Assembly: GCA_035282925.1 (NCBI GenBank)
Contig: DATEUW010000014.1
Span: 1-22,905 of the forward strand
DNA from: ASMP01 sp035282925
GTDB lineage: Archaea > Nanobdellota > Nanobdellia > Pacearchaeales > GW2011-AR1
Direction: 5' to 3'
Length of the DNA: 22,905 nt
The notes under the pieces were generated by a model, which worked only from the letters and a program-made list of their open reading frames with translations, was not told where the DNA came from and searched no databases. Made by a program: the position numbers and the translations under genes. This document shows positions 1-7,045 of the stretch, piece after piece (the stretch's first letter is position 1; each line of letters starts with the position of its first letter).

Positions 1-2
1 AA

Positions 3-1790
3 AAAAAGAAGATTGAACTGGGGAAGCTGGAAGATATGAGAAAGAGATTCTACATGGCGAAATCAGAGCTGAAGAGCATAAAGGAGAGGCTGCAGGACAA
101 GAACGCCCTTTTCCAGAATTATACAAATGAATCCGATTTTCTTTTGAAGCAGATAGAAAACATCTCAATAACCCTGTTCGATAAAAGGTCTTCGCAGGAC
201 AAGATGGACAAGTTCAGGCATAATCTTACAGAAAAAAAGAATGCCCTTGGTGTCATGCTGAAAAGAGGGGCAGAGCTTGAAAAAATCAGCTACGCAAACG
301 AATCTGAAATAGAAAATCAGAACAGGATGCTGGAAAAGATTTCCAAGATGGACATATGCCCCGTATGCAAAAGCAAGATAACCCGCGAACACATGGAAAT
401 AATAAAAAAAGAGATGCTGCCGAGACTAGAATTCCTGAAGAAAGAAGTGGAGTCTTCAGACAGGGAGCTTAAAGAGGTTAATGAAAAAAGGGAGCTGTTA
501 TCCAGAGATTTAGAACAGATTTCATCGGAAATATCAAAGACAGAAGCAGACATTGCCAAGCTCTCCTCTATAGAAGAAAAGAAAGAGCAGATAAAAAGCC
601 TTCAGAAAAAATCAGATGAGACAAAGGAAGAAATATCACTGGTTACGAAAAAAAGAAAAAAACTGGAGGAGGAAGTGGATTCCAATCCAAGGATAGAGGA
701 GAAATATGAAACCCTGAGGGTTGAGGTGGAGGAGATTTCCATAAGAACAAAGGAGACAGTTGATTCTGAGGTCTCTTTCAAGGAGAGGGAAATTGAAAGG
801 CTGAGAATCCAAATCAAACAAATCCTGAGAAATGAGGAAGACCTGGCTGAAGAGCTTTCTTCCCTGACAAAGATACTTGAGGAAAAAGAAAAAATACTGG
901 AAAAAAAGAAACTCCAGGAAGAGCAGCTCAGCAGGAAATTCAGGGAACTGATTTCTGAAAGGGATTCTGCGCAGAAAAAAACCAGGGATTTGGAGCTGGA
1001 AATCTCCAAGAAACAGAATGAAATTCATGGTGTTGAGCAGGAAATCAATGAGCTGAAGATAGAAAAAGCAAGGACAGACGCGGAAGCAGAAAACCTGGAA
1101 ACAGAATTCTCCGGATTCGGCGAGATAGAAATAATAAAGGGAAACAGGGATTCTCTCTCCGAAAGGCTGGCTCGGATTCAGGAAGTATTTTCAAGAATAG
1201 GCTCTGTGAACCTTCGCTCCCTGGAAGTCTACGATTCGATAAAAAAAGAATACGATCTGATAAAGGAAAAAGCGGAAACGATAGAAAAGGAAAAACTTGG
1301 GATTCTTGAAATAATACGGGAGATAGACATGAAAAAGAAAAAGGTATTTCTGCAAACTCTGAAAACCCTGAACGAGCTTTTCTCGAGAAATTTTTCTCAG
1401 CTGAGCGTCAAAGGGCATGTTTATCTGGAGCTTGAAAACCCCAAAGAGCCGTTTGAGCCTGGTGCAGGAGTCCAGATAACTGTAAAGACAGGACACGGAA
1501 GATATTTTGATGTTAAGTCCCTTTCCGGAGGGGAGCAGACCCTCGTGGCCCTTTCCCTCATATTCGCAATCCAGGAATACAGGCCTTATTACTTCTATCT
1601 TCTCGATGAGATAGATGCCGCCCTTGACAAGAGAAACTCAGAGCGCCTGGCCGGCTTGCTGAACAAGTACATGCAGAAAGGCCAGTATCTGATAATAACC
1701 CACAACGATGAAGTCATAAGCAGGGCGACCAACCTCTACGGCGTGAGCATGCATGAGGGAGTTTCAAAAATCATTAGTATAAAGGTTTAA
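3..1790 (+). CDS. smc: SMC-family chromosome ATPase, C-terminal half, with zinc hook (5' partial)
   Basis: The reading frame is open from base 3, so the N-terminal ATPase half lies outside the window. Counting from the in-frame ATG at 36, residues 1-105 and 115-430 are charged heptad-type coiled coil. CPVC at 108-111 is a Rad50-style zinc-hook motif. The C-terminal head has the SMC lead-in (IGSVNLRSLEVYDSI), the ABC signature LSGGEQ at 496-501, Walker B ending in D524-E525, a D-loop (AALD) and the H-loop histidine at 556. SMC proteins dimerise and use ATP to organise or segregate chromosomes. The head matches SMC better than Rad50, but about 118 residues before the hook show no globular hinge. 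It therefore looks like an SMC-type head on a hooked coil. The stop overlaps the convergent downstream gene by 4 bases. Confidence 0.9.
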   Translation, partial: KKKIELGKLEDMRKRFYMAKSELKSIKERLQDKNALFQNYTNESDFLLKQIENISITLFDKRSSQDKMDKFRHNLTEKKNALGVMLKRGAELEKISYANESEIENQNRMLEKISKMDICPVCKSKITREHMEIIKKEMLPRLEFLKKEVESSDRELKEVNEKRELLSRDLEQISSEISKTEADIAKLSSIEEKKEQIKSLQKKSDETKEEISLVTKKRKKLEEEVDSNPRIEEKYETLRVEVEEISIRTKETVDSEVSFKEREIERLRIQIKQILRNEEDLAEELSSLTKILEEKEKILEKKKLQEEQLSRKFRELISERDSAQKKTRDLELEISKKQNEIHGVEQEINELKIEKARTDAEAENLETEFSGFGEIEIIKGNRDSLSERLARIQEVFSRIGSVNLRSLEVYDSIKKEYDLIKEKAETIEKEKLGILEIIREIDMKKKKVFLQTLKTLNELFSRNFSQLSVKGHVYLELENPKEPFEPGAGVQITVKTGHGRYFDVKSLSGGEQTLVALSLIFAIQEYRPYYFYLLDEIDAALDKRNSERLAGLLNKYMQKGQYLIITHNDEVISRATNLYGVSMHEGVSKIISIKV

Positions 1791-2128
1791 CCTGTTACTA
1801 TCATTCCTTTTCCGCCTGTCTGTCTTAATCCCTCTAACTCTTTTTGGGTATATCTTATGCTGCCCACAGGAAAAATGCCCTCTTCCACACGGGCGTGATC
1901 GATGATGGTGTATTCAAATGATACCTCTTCAGGTCTGTTACCCTCATAATCCCTGTTTACTATTATAATTCTGTGTCCATTTTCATAATCAAGTTTCTTT
2001 CCTATATAATCAGGATAAACTTTCATAAGGGGCTGTCCTGCAAGAAATTCAAGATTTTGCTTTATTTCTGGAAGCCTTTCAAGAGGAACTTCCCTGGCCA
2101 TTACCTCAACCAAAACCCTTAAACCCAT
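1787..2128 (-). CDS. conserved-looking small protein of unknown function (113 aa)
   Basis: I do not recognise this family. The protein is soluble and mixed alpha/beta, with no signal peptide or membrane segment and no cysteines. It has an amphipathic N-terminal helix rich in Glu, Arg and Leu, a central region alternating charged and Ile/Val residues (HRIIIVNRDYEG), and a Gly-rich end (TGGKGMIVTG). The ATG at 2128 is supported by a reverse-strand TATA box (about 2149-2156) centred some 24 nt upstream, the usual spacing in this window for leaderless mRNA. It is divergent from pcm across a 78-base gap and ends 4 bases inside the convergent SMC gene. Co-regulation with pcm is possible but only inferred from position. 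Confidence 0.6.
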   Translation of the reverse strand: MGLRVLVEVMAREVPLERLPEIKQNLEFLAGQPLMKVYPDYIGKKLDYENGHRIIIVNRDYEGNRPEEVSFEYTIIDHARVEEGIFPVGSIRYTQKELEGLRQTGGKGMIVTG

Positions 2129-2206
2129 AATCTTTTGTTATTTAACTTCTATATAACTTTTGTTATTTTTCGCTACATATATAAATTTAATATCTTTTTA
2201 TTAAAA
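2129..2206. promoter_or_regulatory. divergent promoter region with two TATA boxes and a 12-bp direct repeat
   Basis: For pcm, a TATA box (ATATATAAAT) lies at about 2177-2186, centred 26 nt before the ATG at 2207. For the leftward gene, TATATAG on the reverse strand is centred near 2152, 24 nt before its ATG at 2128. Both imply leaderless mRNAs. CTTTTGTTATTT occurs twice, at 2132-2143 and 2157-2168, a 25-base period flanking the leftward TATA box. It is a candidate operator, but AT richness makes chance repeats plausible. Confidence 0.6.
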
Positions 2207-2830
2207 ATGAACAAAGAAGAGCTTCTCAGCAGTTTAAGGGAAAAAGGATTTTCTGAGAAAATTGTTGACGCATTTTCAAAGGTAAAAAGAGAAGACTTCA
2301 TTCCTGGAAATGTCAGGGCTATGGCTTATGAAGACACTGCTCTTCCAATTGGCCGTGGCCAGACTATAAGCCAGCCATACACGATTGCCGTGATGCTCTC
2401 CTTAATGGGTTTAAAGAAAGGGCAGAAAGTCCTGGAGATAGGCTCTGGCTGCGGTTATGTCCTTTCTCTGCTTTCAGAAATCGTAGGAGAAAAAGGGAAG
2501 GTTTATGGGATAGAGGTAATAAAAGAGTTAGCTGAAAAATCCAGGAAAAATCTTGGAGGTTATGATAATGTTAAAATATATAACAGAAATGGCTCAGAAG
2601 GTCTTTCCGAAAAAGCTCCTTTTGACGGAATAATCATAAGTGCAGCTATCAGAGATATTCCTGAAAAGATAATGGCCCAGCTGAAAAATAAAGGAATCAT
2701 TGTTGCACCGAAAGGCTCCCGTTTCGAGCAGGAGCTCATTGCGATCAGGAGAAAATCAGAATCCGAGTTCGAGATAAAAAAGAGAATTCCTGGCTTTATC
2801 TTTGTGCCTTTTATCGGCGAGGATAGTTAA
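2207..2830 (+). CDS. pcm: protein-L-isoaspartate O-methyltransferase
   Basis: This enzyme transfers a methyl group from S-adenosylmethionine to isoaspartyl residues in damaged proteins, starting their repair in the cytoplasm. From the ATG at 2207 it has 207 residues, normal for the family. The PCMT block GRGQTISQPY is at 49-58, SAM-binding motif I (VLEIGSGCGY) at 75-84, a post-I acidic residue follows in YGIEV, and PFDGIIISAA is the later motif. An upstream in-frame ATG at 2135 would add 24 hydrophobic residues and place the TATA box inside the gene, so it is rejected. The TATA box is centred 26 nt before 2207, pointing to a leaderless mRNA. The stop lies only a few bases from the convergent HTH gene. 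Confidence 0.93.
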   Translation: MNKEELLSSLREKGFSEKIVDAFSKVKREDFIPGNVRAMAYEDTALPIGRGQTISQPYTIAVMLSLMGLKKGQKVLEIGSGCGYVLSLLSEIVGEKGKVYGIEVIKELAEKSRKNLGGYDNVKIYNRNGSEGLSEKAPFDGIIISAAIRDIPEKIMAQLKNKGIIVAPKGSRFEQELIAIRRKSESEFEIKKRIPGFIFVPFIGEDS

Positions 2831-2834
2831 AAAT

Positions 2835-3098
2835 TTATTTATTTAACCTATAACAATTTTTTTCCACCCAACTAATATATTTCCTTCCTGCCGTTCCCCT
2901 AATACCCCTAGGAATTACCTCTCCACTTTCAAATTTCTTAATCATATCCCGGGGATTTTTTCCAGAATAACCACAAAGTCTTGCCAATCCATCCTGCGTT
3001 AAGCCGGCTTTCTTCCGGATTTCTCTTGCTCTATTTCCATCAAAACTGTTTAATTTTAATGAGCGAGATGCATTAGCGATTACCGTATCAATTGACAT
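2835..3098 (-). CDS. small XRE/Cro-type helix-turn-helix DNA-binding protein (87 aa)
   Basis: A single helix-turn-helix domain occupies about residues 22-65. IRKKAGLTQDGLARLCGY is the typical XRE start (helix 1, LTQ, helix 2), followed by a probable recognition helix containing PRDMIKKFESG. The basic C-terminus (RGTAGRKYISWVEKN) has no separate effector domain. It is probably a transcription regulator or an antitoxin-like DNA-binding protein; no toxin partner is adjacent. The ATG at 3098 is preceded by a reverse-strand TATA box (about 3122-3130) at about 28 nt. AGGGG just before the start is a weak ribosome-binding candidate. It is convergent with pcm, 4 bases apart. Its targets cannot be read from the sequence. 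Confidence 0.75.
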   Translation of the reverse strand: MSIDTVIANASRSLKLNSFDGNRAREIRKKAGLTQDGLARLCGYSGKNPRDMIKKFESGEVIPRGIRGTAGRKYISWVEKNCYRLNK

Positions 3099-3168
3099 TT
3101 TCCCCTAAAATATACTGAAAACTATAAATAAAAAAAATAAAAAAAAATAAGAAAGCTAAATAAAAAAA

Positions 3169-4383
3169 TTAGTAATAGCTTTCTCCGAATTCTTCAGACT
3201 TCTCGGGTTTCTTTCCAATCAGTACTATCAGAACAACCAGCAATACTATGAAAATTATTGCCAGTATGACTGTTAATACAACGATTGGACTTGCGGTGCC
3301 GCCATCTCCAGTAGTTGTGAATTCCATTCTTTCCAGGAGTGAACCATCTGCAGAGAAAATATTCACTGCATATGTCTGTGTTCCTGCAACGTTTGATGTT
3401 GCGTCAACGAAAACTGTCTTGCTCGATCCAGCTGGAACAGCAACAAGACTTTCGCTCACGCTTACAGAAACAGTGCCTGTTGATTCAGGAACAATTCTGT
3501 AGACAACAACCTGGTTTGTAGGATTCACGATAAGCAACTGGTTTCCGGAAACTATGAAGTTTCCAGAAGAAAAGGCGTTCTCTATAGCGACCTGAACTGT
3601 TCTGCTTGAAGTCGTGTCATCGTTCTCGACAGTTACTTCGAGAGCATAGATTCCAGCTTCAACGTCCCATGGCAGCTGAAGGAATATCCTTCCTGCAACA
3701 GTGTCTTCGTCATCTTCATCGCATTTTCTCGTGATATCAACGCCGTAGTTATCTGTGGCATTGAGGTCATCGTCACATTCCAATGCAACGAGGTCTCCGA
3801 AGAAGGCTGTTCTTTCTAAGCCAAGGGCAGGTATGCTTGCGGTCACCATAAGGTCATCAAGGTCATCATAGCCAAGGTTCTTCAGAACAACATCGACCGG
3901 CAAAGTTTCTCCGGCACTGACTGTCTGAGGAACACTGACTGCCTTTATGGCTGCATCGAAAGGCGCTCTCTGAAGTCTCAAGGTGTAAGTAGCCTCTGTT
4001 TTGAATCCTGAACCGCTTATGTCAATGTTCAAAGTAACATCTCCGCTAAGCGTGTCTTTCAGGTCAAAGGGAACATCGAGCCTCAAGGATCTCGAATACT
4101 CAAATCCTGTTTCTACATCGAAGGCCCTGGTCTCAGCCCTTACGTCTTCTTTGTCGCCTTCTATTTCCGCTTCTACTGTAACATCAGATGCGTTTTCCAA
4201 AGAGTTAAAGTCAACTCTTATAAGCACCGAATCTCCGACAACTATTGCCGGACTTGCATTTACATTGACACCGTCAACTTCAACATCTGTGATGGTTGCC
4301 AGTGGCCCTGCAGCGCTTACAGTAGCAGCAAGGAACAGAACACTCACCGCTAATAGGAAAGAAACCAAAAATTTCTTTTCCAT
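3169..4383 (-). CDS. secreted, membrane-anchored S-layer-like envelope protein
   Basis: The ATG at 4383 gives 404 residues and starts directly with a signal peptide (MEKKFLVSFLLAVSVLFLA, then a likely AxA cleavage site near VSAA). An alternative ATG at 4395 adds four residues but crowds the TATA box. The exported body is beta-rich with repeated Ig-like/CARDB-like segments (VSAGETLPVDVVLKNLG is a characteristic stretch). A strongly acidic loop holds two cysteines in a run rich in Asp and Glu, possibly metal-binding or disulfide-linked. Near the C-terminus is one hydrophobic membrane helix of about 25 residues, then a short charged tail (KKPEKSEEFGESYY). The architecture fits the putative S-layer proteins annotated in DPANN archaea. 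That name rests on architecture, not on a decisive motif. Confidence 0.72.
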   Translation of the reverse strand: MEKKFLVSFLLAVSVLFLAATVSAAGPLATITDVEVDGVNVNASPAIVVGDSVLIRVDFNSLENASDVTVEAEIEGDKEDVRAETRAFDVETGFEYSRSLRLDVPFDLKDTLSGDVTLNIDISGSGFKTEATYTLRLQRAPFDAAIKAVSVPQTVSAGETLPVDVVLKNLGYDDLDDLMVTASIPALGLERTAFFGDLVALECDDDLNATDNYGVDITRKCDEDDEDTVAGRIFLQLPWDVEAGIYALEVTVENDDTTSSRTVQVAIENAFSSGNFIVSGNQLLIVNPTNQVVVYRIVPESTGTVSVSVSESLVAVPAGSSKTVFVDATSNVAGTQTYAVNIFSADGSLLERMEFTTTGDGGTASPIVVLTVILAIIFIVLLVVLIVLIGKKPEKSEEFGESYY

Positions 4384-4395
4384 TGTGTGTATCAT

Positions 4396-4445
4396 CTTAT
4401 TTATTTTTTCCCAGGAAACTAGGTTTCCTATGAAGCAGGAAACTT
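4396..4445. promoter_or_regulatory. promoter of the S-layer-like gene with three AGGAAAC elements
   Basis: Reverse-strand TATA-like AAATAAATA lies at about 4397-4408. Just upstream, AGGAAAC (4413-4419) and GTTTCCT (4423-4429) form a 7-bp inverted repeat with a 3-base spacer. CAGGAAACT recurs directly at 4412-4420 and 4436-4444, a 24-base period. The cluster sits where an archaeal activator or repressor would bind. The regulator is unknown. Confidence 0.5.
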
Positions 4446-4619
4446 GGATTTCATTTATAAACTTTATGGTGACAACAGAAAATATTCATTTTGTAGTACT
4501 TACTGTCAGTTACACCCAGTTAAAAGACCGGACAGGGCCTGATTATGGTAATCTACGACGGCAGAGAAAATCAAAAAACAGATTGCCTGGATCATATAAG
4601 GAACATCCGGAATATAGGC

Positions 4620-4634
4620 ATCTTATTTAAAAGA
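4620..4634. repeat. 15-bp direct repeat, copy 1 (left of the exonuclease gene)
   Basis: ATCTTATTTAAAAGA is identical to bases 5236-5250 on the far side of the exonuclease gene. It resembles an archaeal TATA element, so the copies may be two promoters rather than a duplication scar. Confidence 0.5.
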
Positions 4635-4674
4635 AAATTAATTAAAGTTGCATGAATTTTATTATACCGGAAAA

Positions 4675-5229
4675 ATGGGAACTTTTTATCTTGATGTTGA
4701 AACAACAGGATTAGACCCTGCAAAAGATAGGATCATCACGATCCAATTTCAGGAATTAGACAGGTATACCGGAGAAGCAGTGGGAGAGCTGGTAATCTTA
4801 AAAGAATGGGAATCATCTGAAAAGGAAATCCTGAAGGAATTTATAGAAAAAAGCGGGATCTTGGACAGCTACGATTTTAGTTTTGTCCCAATCGGATACA
4901 ACCTTGGTTTTGAGCATAATTTCCTGAAAATAAGAAGCGAACTCAATGGTTTGCCTTCCTTGGACATTCTTAATTTTCCTTTTATTGATTTGAGGGCTGT
5001 AGGAATTTTAATGAATCGCGGCCAGTTTAAAGGTTCAGGATTGAGCGATCTGACAGGGAAGAAGGGAATAGGCAGTCATGTCCCTGTCTGGTATGAAAAT
5101 AAGGAGTATGATAAGATTACTGGGTATGTAAAAAATGAAACAGAAGAATTCATAAAATTCAACAAATGGTTATACAAAAAAATGCCTGATTTATTTCGGG
5201 AATTCAGCAAAGATGCCGGATTATCTTAA
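4675..5229 (+). CDS. DnaQ/RNase H-fold 3'-5' exonuclease-like protein (184 aa)
   Basis: The N-terminus is a clear Exo I motif: FYLDVETTGLDP, with the metal-binding D-x-E at residues 6 and 8 from the ATG at 4675. Exo II-like GYNLGFEHNFL follows, with Glu where most relatives have Asp. The Exo III region is less clear, perhaps the YVKNETEEF stretch. The fold suggests removal of nucleotides from DNA or RNA 3' ends, in repair, proofreading or RNA processing. A TTG at 4648 would add nine residues that precede the first strand of the fold, so the ATG is preferred. TATA-like stretches lie at 4622-4633 and 4636-4647. The weak Exo II and III motifs leave activity uncertain. A 15-bp repeat flanks the gene. 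Confidence 0.72.
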   Translation: MGTFYLDVETTGLDPAKDRIITIQFQELDRYTGEAVGELVILKEWESSEKEILKEFIEKSGILDSYDFSFVPIGYNLGFEHNFLKIRSELNGLPSLDILNFPFIDLRAVGILMNRGQFKGSGLSDLTGKKGIGSHVPVWYENKEYDKITGYVKNETEEFIKFNKWLYKKMPDLFREFSKDAGLS

Positions 5230-5235
5230 GGTATA

Positions 5236-5267
5236 ATCTTATTTAAAAGAGAAGCAGCAGAGCTTCT
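5236..5267. repeat. 15-bp direct repeat, copy 2, joined to a short hairpin
   Basis: Bases 5236-5250 repeat 4620-4634 exactly. The last base begins AGAAGC (5250-5255), which pairs perfectly with GCTTCT (5262-5267) around a six-base loop. The site lies between the convergent stops of the exonuclease and dnaG, so the hairpin could mark transcript ends, though no T-run follows it directly. Confidence 0.45.
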
Positions 5268-5289
5268 GGCCCTGCCTTAAAGTTCTTTC

Positions 5290-6114
5290 TTAAAACCTGC
5301 CTCTTGACAAAAACTCTCTTGCGGGAATTTTCTTTCTCAGGCAGATGAGGATTTCTTTTCCTGTGAGCTCTTCAACTTCTTTTCCGTCAGGCGCAACGGC
5401 AATATACCTTATTCTTGCATTGTCTGTTACATTCTTTGCTATCAGCTTTCCTCCCCTGTCTCCATCAACAAACAGGGTTATCTCCTTTTCTTGGCTAAGT
5501 TCTTTGATGCTCTCGGGAAGCTTTGTTCCGTTCATGGCAATCACGTTGCTTACGCCTGCTCTCATCAGATTCAGGACATCTGCTCTCCCCTCAACAACAA
5601 CAATCTCGTTGCCGGAAATATCTCCATGAGAAAGTTTTTCCTCTCCGTACTCCTTGACATCGGCAGTTCTTGCAGACTCTTTGATTTCCTTGGAAATCTC
5701 CCTGGAATCGGTTGTTCCCTTCAGCTCAGACATTAGTTTCTTTGCTCTCTCAATTATGTAATCCCTCTTGTTTCCGCGCACGTCCTCAATTCTTTCAACC
5801 TGAATCTGGGCATCGCATGGGCCTATTTTTTCAATTGTTTCCACAGCTGCAGCGATAAGAGTTGTCTCTGACTGGTCCAAGGCAGTTGGTATTTTTATGA
5901 TGCCTGTTGTTATCTTGTCCTTTCTTTCAAGCTCGACTTCAATCCTTCCGATTTTTCCTTCTTTTTGAAGCTCGCGCATTTCCAGGTCTGATCCAAGAAG
6001 CCCTTCTGTCTGCCCGAAGATAGCTCCGATTACGTCAGGCTTTTCCAAAGCGCCTTCTACCCTGAAAGTCGCATGTATCATATACTTAATTGATACAGGG
6101 CTTATTTTCGCCAT
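5290..6114 (-). CDS. dnaG: archaeal DnaG-type TOPRIM protein, short form
   Basis: The N-terminal archaeal DnaG region is present (KYMIHATFRVEGALEKPDVI, then IFGQTEGLLG). A TOPRIM domain follows, with catalytic Glu175 in VVVEGRADV and the D217-x-D219 pair in LFVDGDRGG, numbered from the ATG at 6114. Archaeal DnaG has primase-like activity and is also a subunit of the RNA exosome, where it binds poly(A)-rich RNA. The protein is 274 residues, whereas many archaeal relatives exceed 400; it ends soon after TOPRIM and lacks the usual C-terminal extension. A TTG at 6141 would add nine residues; the ATG is preferred because a reverse-strand TATA-like element (6149-6157) would leave a leader of only about 12 nt. 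Confidence 0.92.
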   Translation of the reverse strand: MAKISPVSIKYMIHATFRVEGALEKPDVIGAIFGQTEGLLGSDLEMRELQKEGKIGRIEVELERKDKITTGIIKIPTALDQSETTLIAAAVETIEKIGPCDAQIQVERIEDVRGNKRDYIIERAKKLMSELKGTTDSREISKEIKESARTADVKEYGEEKLSHGDISGNEIVVVEGRADVLNLMRAGVSNVIAMNGTKLPESIKELSQEKEITLFVDGDRGGKLIAKNVTDNARIRYIAVAPDGKEVEELTGKEILICLRKKIPAREFLSRGRF

Positions 6115-6369
6115 TTTGTTTTCCTTTTGGATTGCATCCAAATTTGTTTAATTATACAGAAAAATATCCAGAAGACTTTTCTTCTTTTAAAGCAATAAAG
6201 CTAACGAATTTGAAATTGAATGTGATTGTGATAATCTTTGACAATTATCTTCCAATATTTTTCTACCAATTTTTAAGATATCCCGGCTTTTTAAGGCTTT
6301 TGTATGCTTTAATACAGTCCGAAAAACAAATAACGTCCGAATAGCATATGAAAAGCAAAGAATTAAAAA
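6115..6369. other. intergenic stretch with no supported gene
   Basis: Apart from the dnaG promoter at its left end, I see no tRNA, convincing small ORF or hairpin. One open frame runs rightward through part of it, but it has no good start and reads antisense into dnaG. The stretch marks the left edge of a more AT-rich block reaching 7813. Confidence 0.4.
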
Positions 6370-6564
6370 TTAAGATTCTTCAGACATGTAAAAGTTTAAT
6401 CCCCTTCTAAGAGCTTCAGAATAACTTCTTGGACAATTATATGAAGTTATTTGTTCTCCTTCTGCTGTAATTACACTACCTCCAGATAATATTACCTCTA
6501 ATTCTCTTTCTAAGGGAGTTTTACTTTCTTTCCTATTTTCTGTTTTATTTTTTTTTCTTTTCAT
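6370..6564 (-). CDS. small hypothetical protein, translationally coupled to the upstream gene (64 aa)
   Basis: The family is not recognised. The N-terminus is very basic and low-complexity (Lys, Arg, Asn and Glu in the first 17 residues), followed by a compact region with VILSGGSVITAEGEQI and a Tyr-rich end. Its start lies 20 bases inside the preceding gene. A good Shine-Dalgarno sequence (AGAGGAG, reverse strand at 6574-6580) stands 9 nt before the ATG, within the upstream coding region. This is strong evidence for real, coupled translation, since most other genes here look leaderless. The two products may act together, and the gene's function is open. Confidence 0.6.
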   Translation of the reverse strand: MKRKKNKTENRKESKTPLERELEVILSGGSVITAEGEQITSYNCPRSYSEALRRGLNFYMSEES

Positions 6565-6979
6565 ACTTTAGTTCTCCTCTTGGAACAAAAGACATACTTG
6601 TCATTAATCCGCCACTTAAACTCATCCCTACACTATCAAGAAGCGACCTTACTTTATTTACATCTATTTTTATCTTTTTGTCATGGGTTCTTAATTCTTT
6701 TGCTTTTTTAATTGGTAACTTATATACAATACCTCCTGCAGGAAAAAAGAAAAGGCAACTATCAACCGCTTCTACAAATGCTTCTAAATCTTTTCGTTTT
6801 GTAACATCCATAGAATGCAATTCGGCAGCACCAGTTATTAAGACTCCCGCCAAAATATATCTTTTTCTATCAACAGAGCCACACACACCATAAAAACGTT
6901 TTGATGGATTCTTTGTTGTTATCACTATCTCCCCTTCATCTACAATCCTGCGTGTATTATAATATATTGTATTTTCCAT
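6545..6979 (-). CDS. hypothetical protein, first gene of a two-gene operon (144 aa)
   Basis: The family is not recognised. The protein is soluble, with alternating beta and helix character: an N-terminal strand region (GEIVITTKNP), a Gly/Val/Leu-rich core (RKRYILAGVLITGAAEL), an acidic helix (KRKDLEAFVEAVDSCLFF), and a Lys-rich end (YEKKKK). LTMSFV-like Met/Ser runs near the end suggest a beta edge, not a membrane segment. It is divergent from the TrmB regulator across 66 bases that hold a near-palindromic TATA element, and its 3' end overlaps the small gene at 6564. The layout suggests TrmB controls this pair, which is inference from position. Base composition is AT-rich like the neighbouring genes. 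Confidence 0.62.
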   Translation of the reverse strand: MENTIYYNTRRIVDEGEIVITTKNPSKRFYGVCGSVDRKRYILAGVLITGAAELHSMDVTKRKDLEAFVEAVDSCLFFFPAGGIVYKLPIKKAKELRTHDKKIKIDVNKVRSLLDSVGMSLSGGLMTSMSFVPRGELKYEKKKK

Positions 6980-7045
6980 TTTTGCTCTTTAGTTATAGCT
7001 ACAGAAGCCTTTATAAATAATAGCCCCCCCATAAGAGGTGACGAT
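6980..7045. promoter_or_regulatory. divergent promoter between the unknown pair and trmB, with trmB ribosome-binding site
   Basis: TTTATAAATA at 7010-7019 is almost self-complementary and could serve either direction. It is about 35 nt before the leftward start at 6979 and about 31 nt before trmB. GAGGTGA at 7035-7041 is a Shine-Dalgarno site four bases before the trmB ATG. GTTATAG near 6992-6998 is an alternative trmB TATA box that would put the Shine-Dalgarno inside the leader. TrmB proteins commonly bind near their own promoter, so an operator may lie here. Confidence 0.55.

Noticed and set aside
3..1790. Annotating the first gene as Rad50 on the strength of CPVC
   Set aside because: The head region and its lead-in resemble SMC rather than Rad50, and no mre11-like gene is adjacent in the window. 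The hook is reported as a finding instead.
4466..4630. Possible 54-codon rightward gene or small RNA in the 4396-4674 gap
   Set aside because: A TATA-like box (4452-4463) is only a few bases before the ATG, there is no ribosome-binding site, and the predicted peptide has no recognisable composition.
6090..6344. Rightward 84-codon open frame
   Set aside because: It begins inside dnaG on the opposite strand, has no internal start and no promoter spacing like the real genes.
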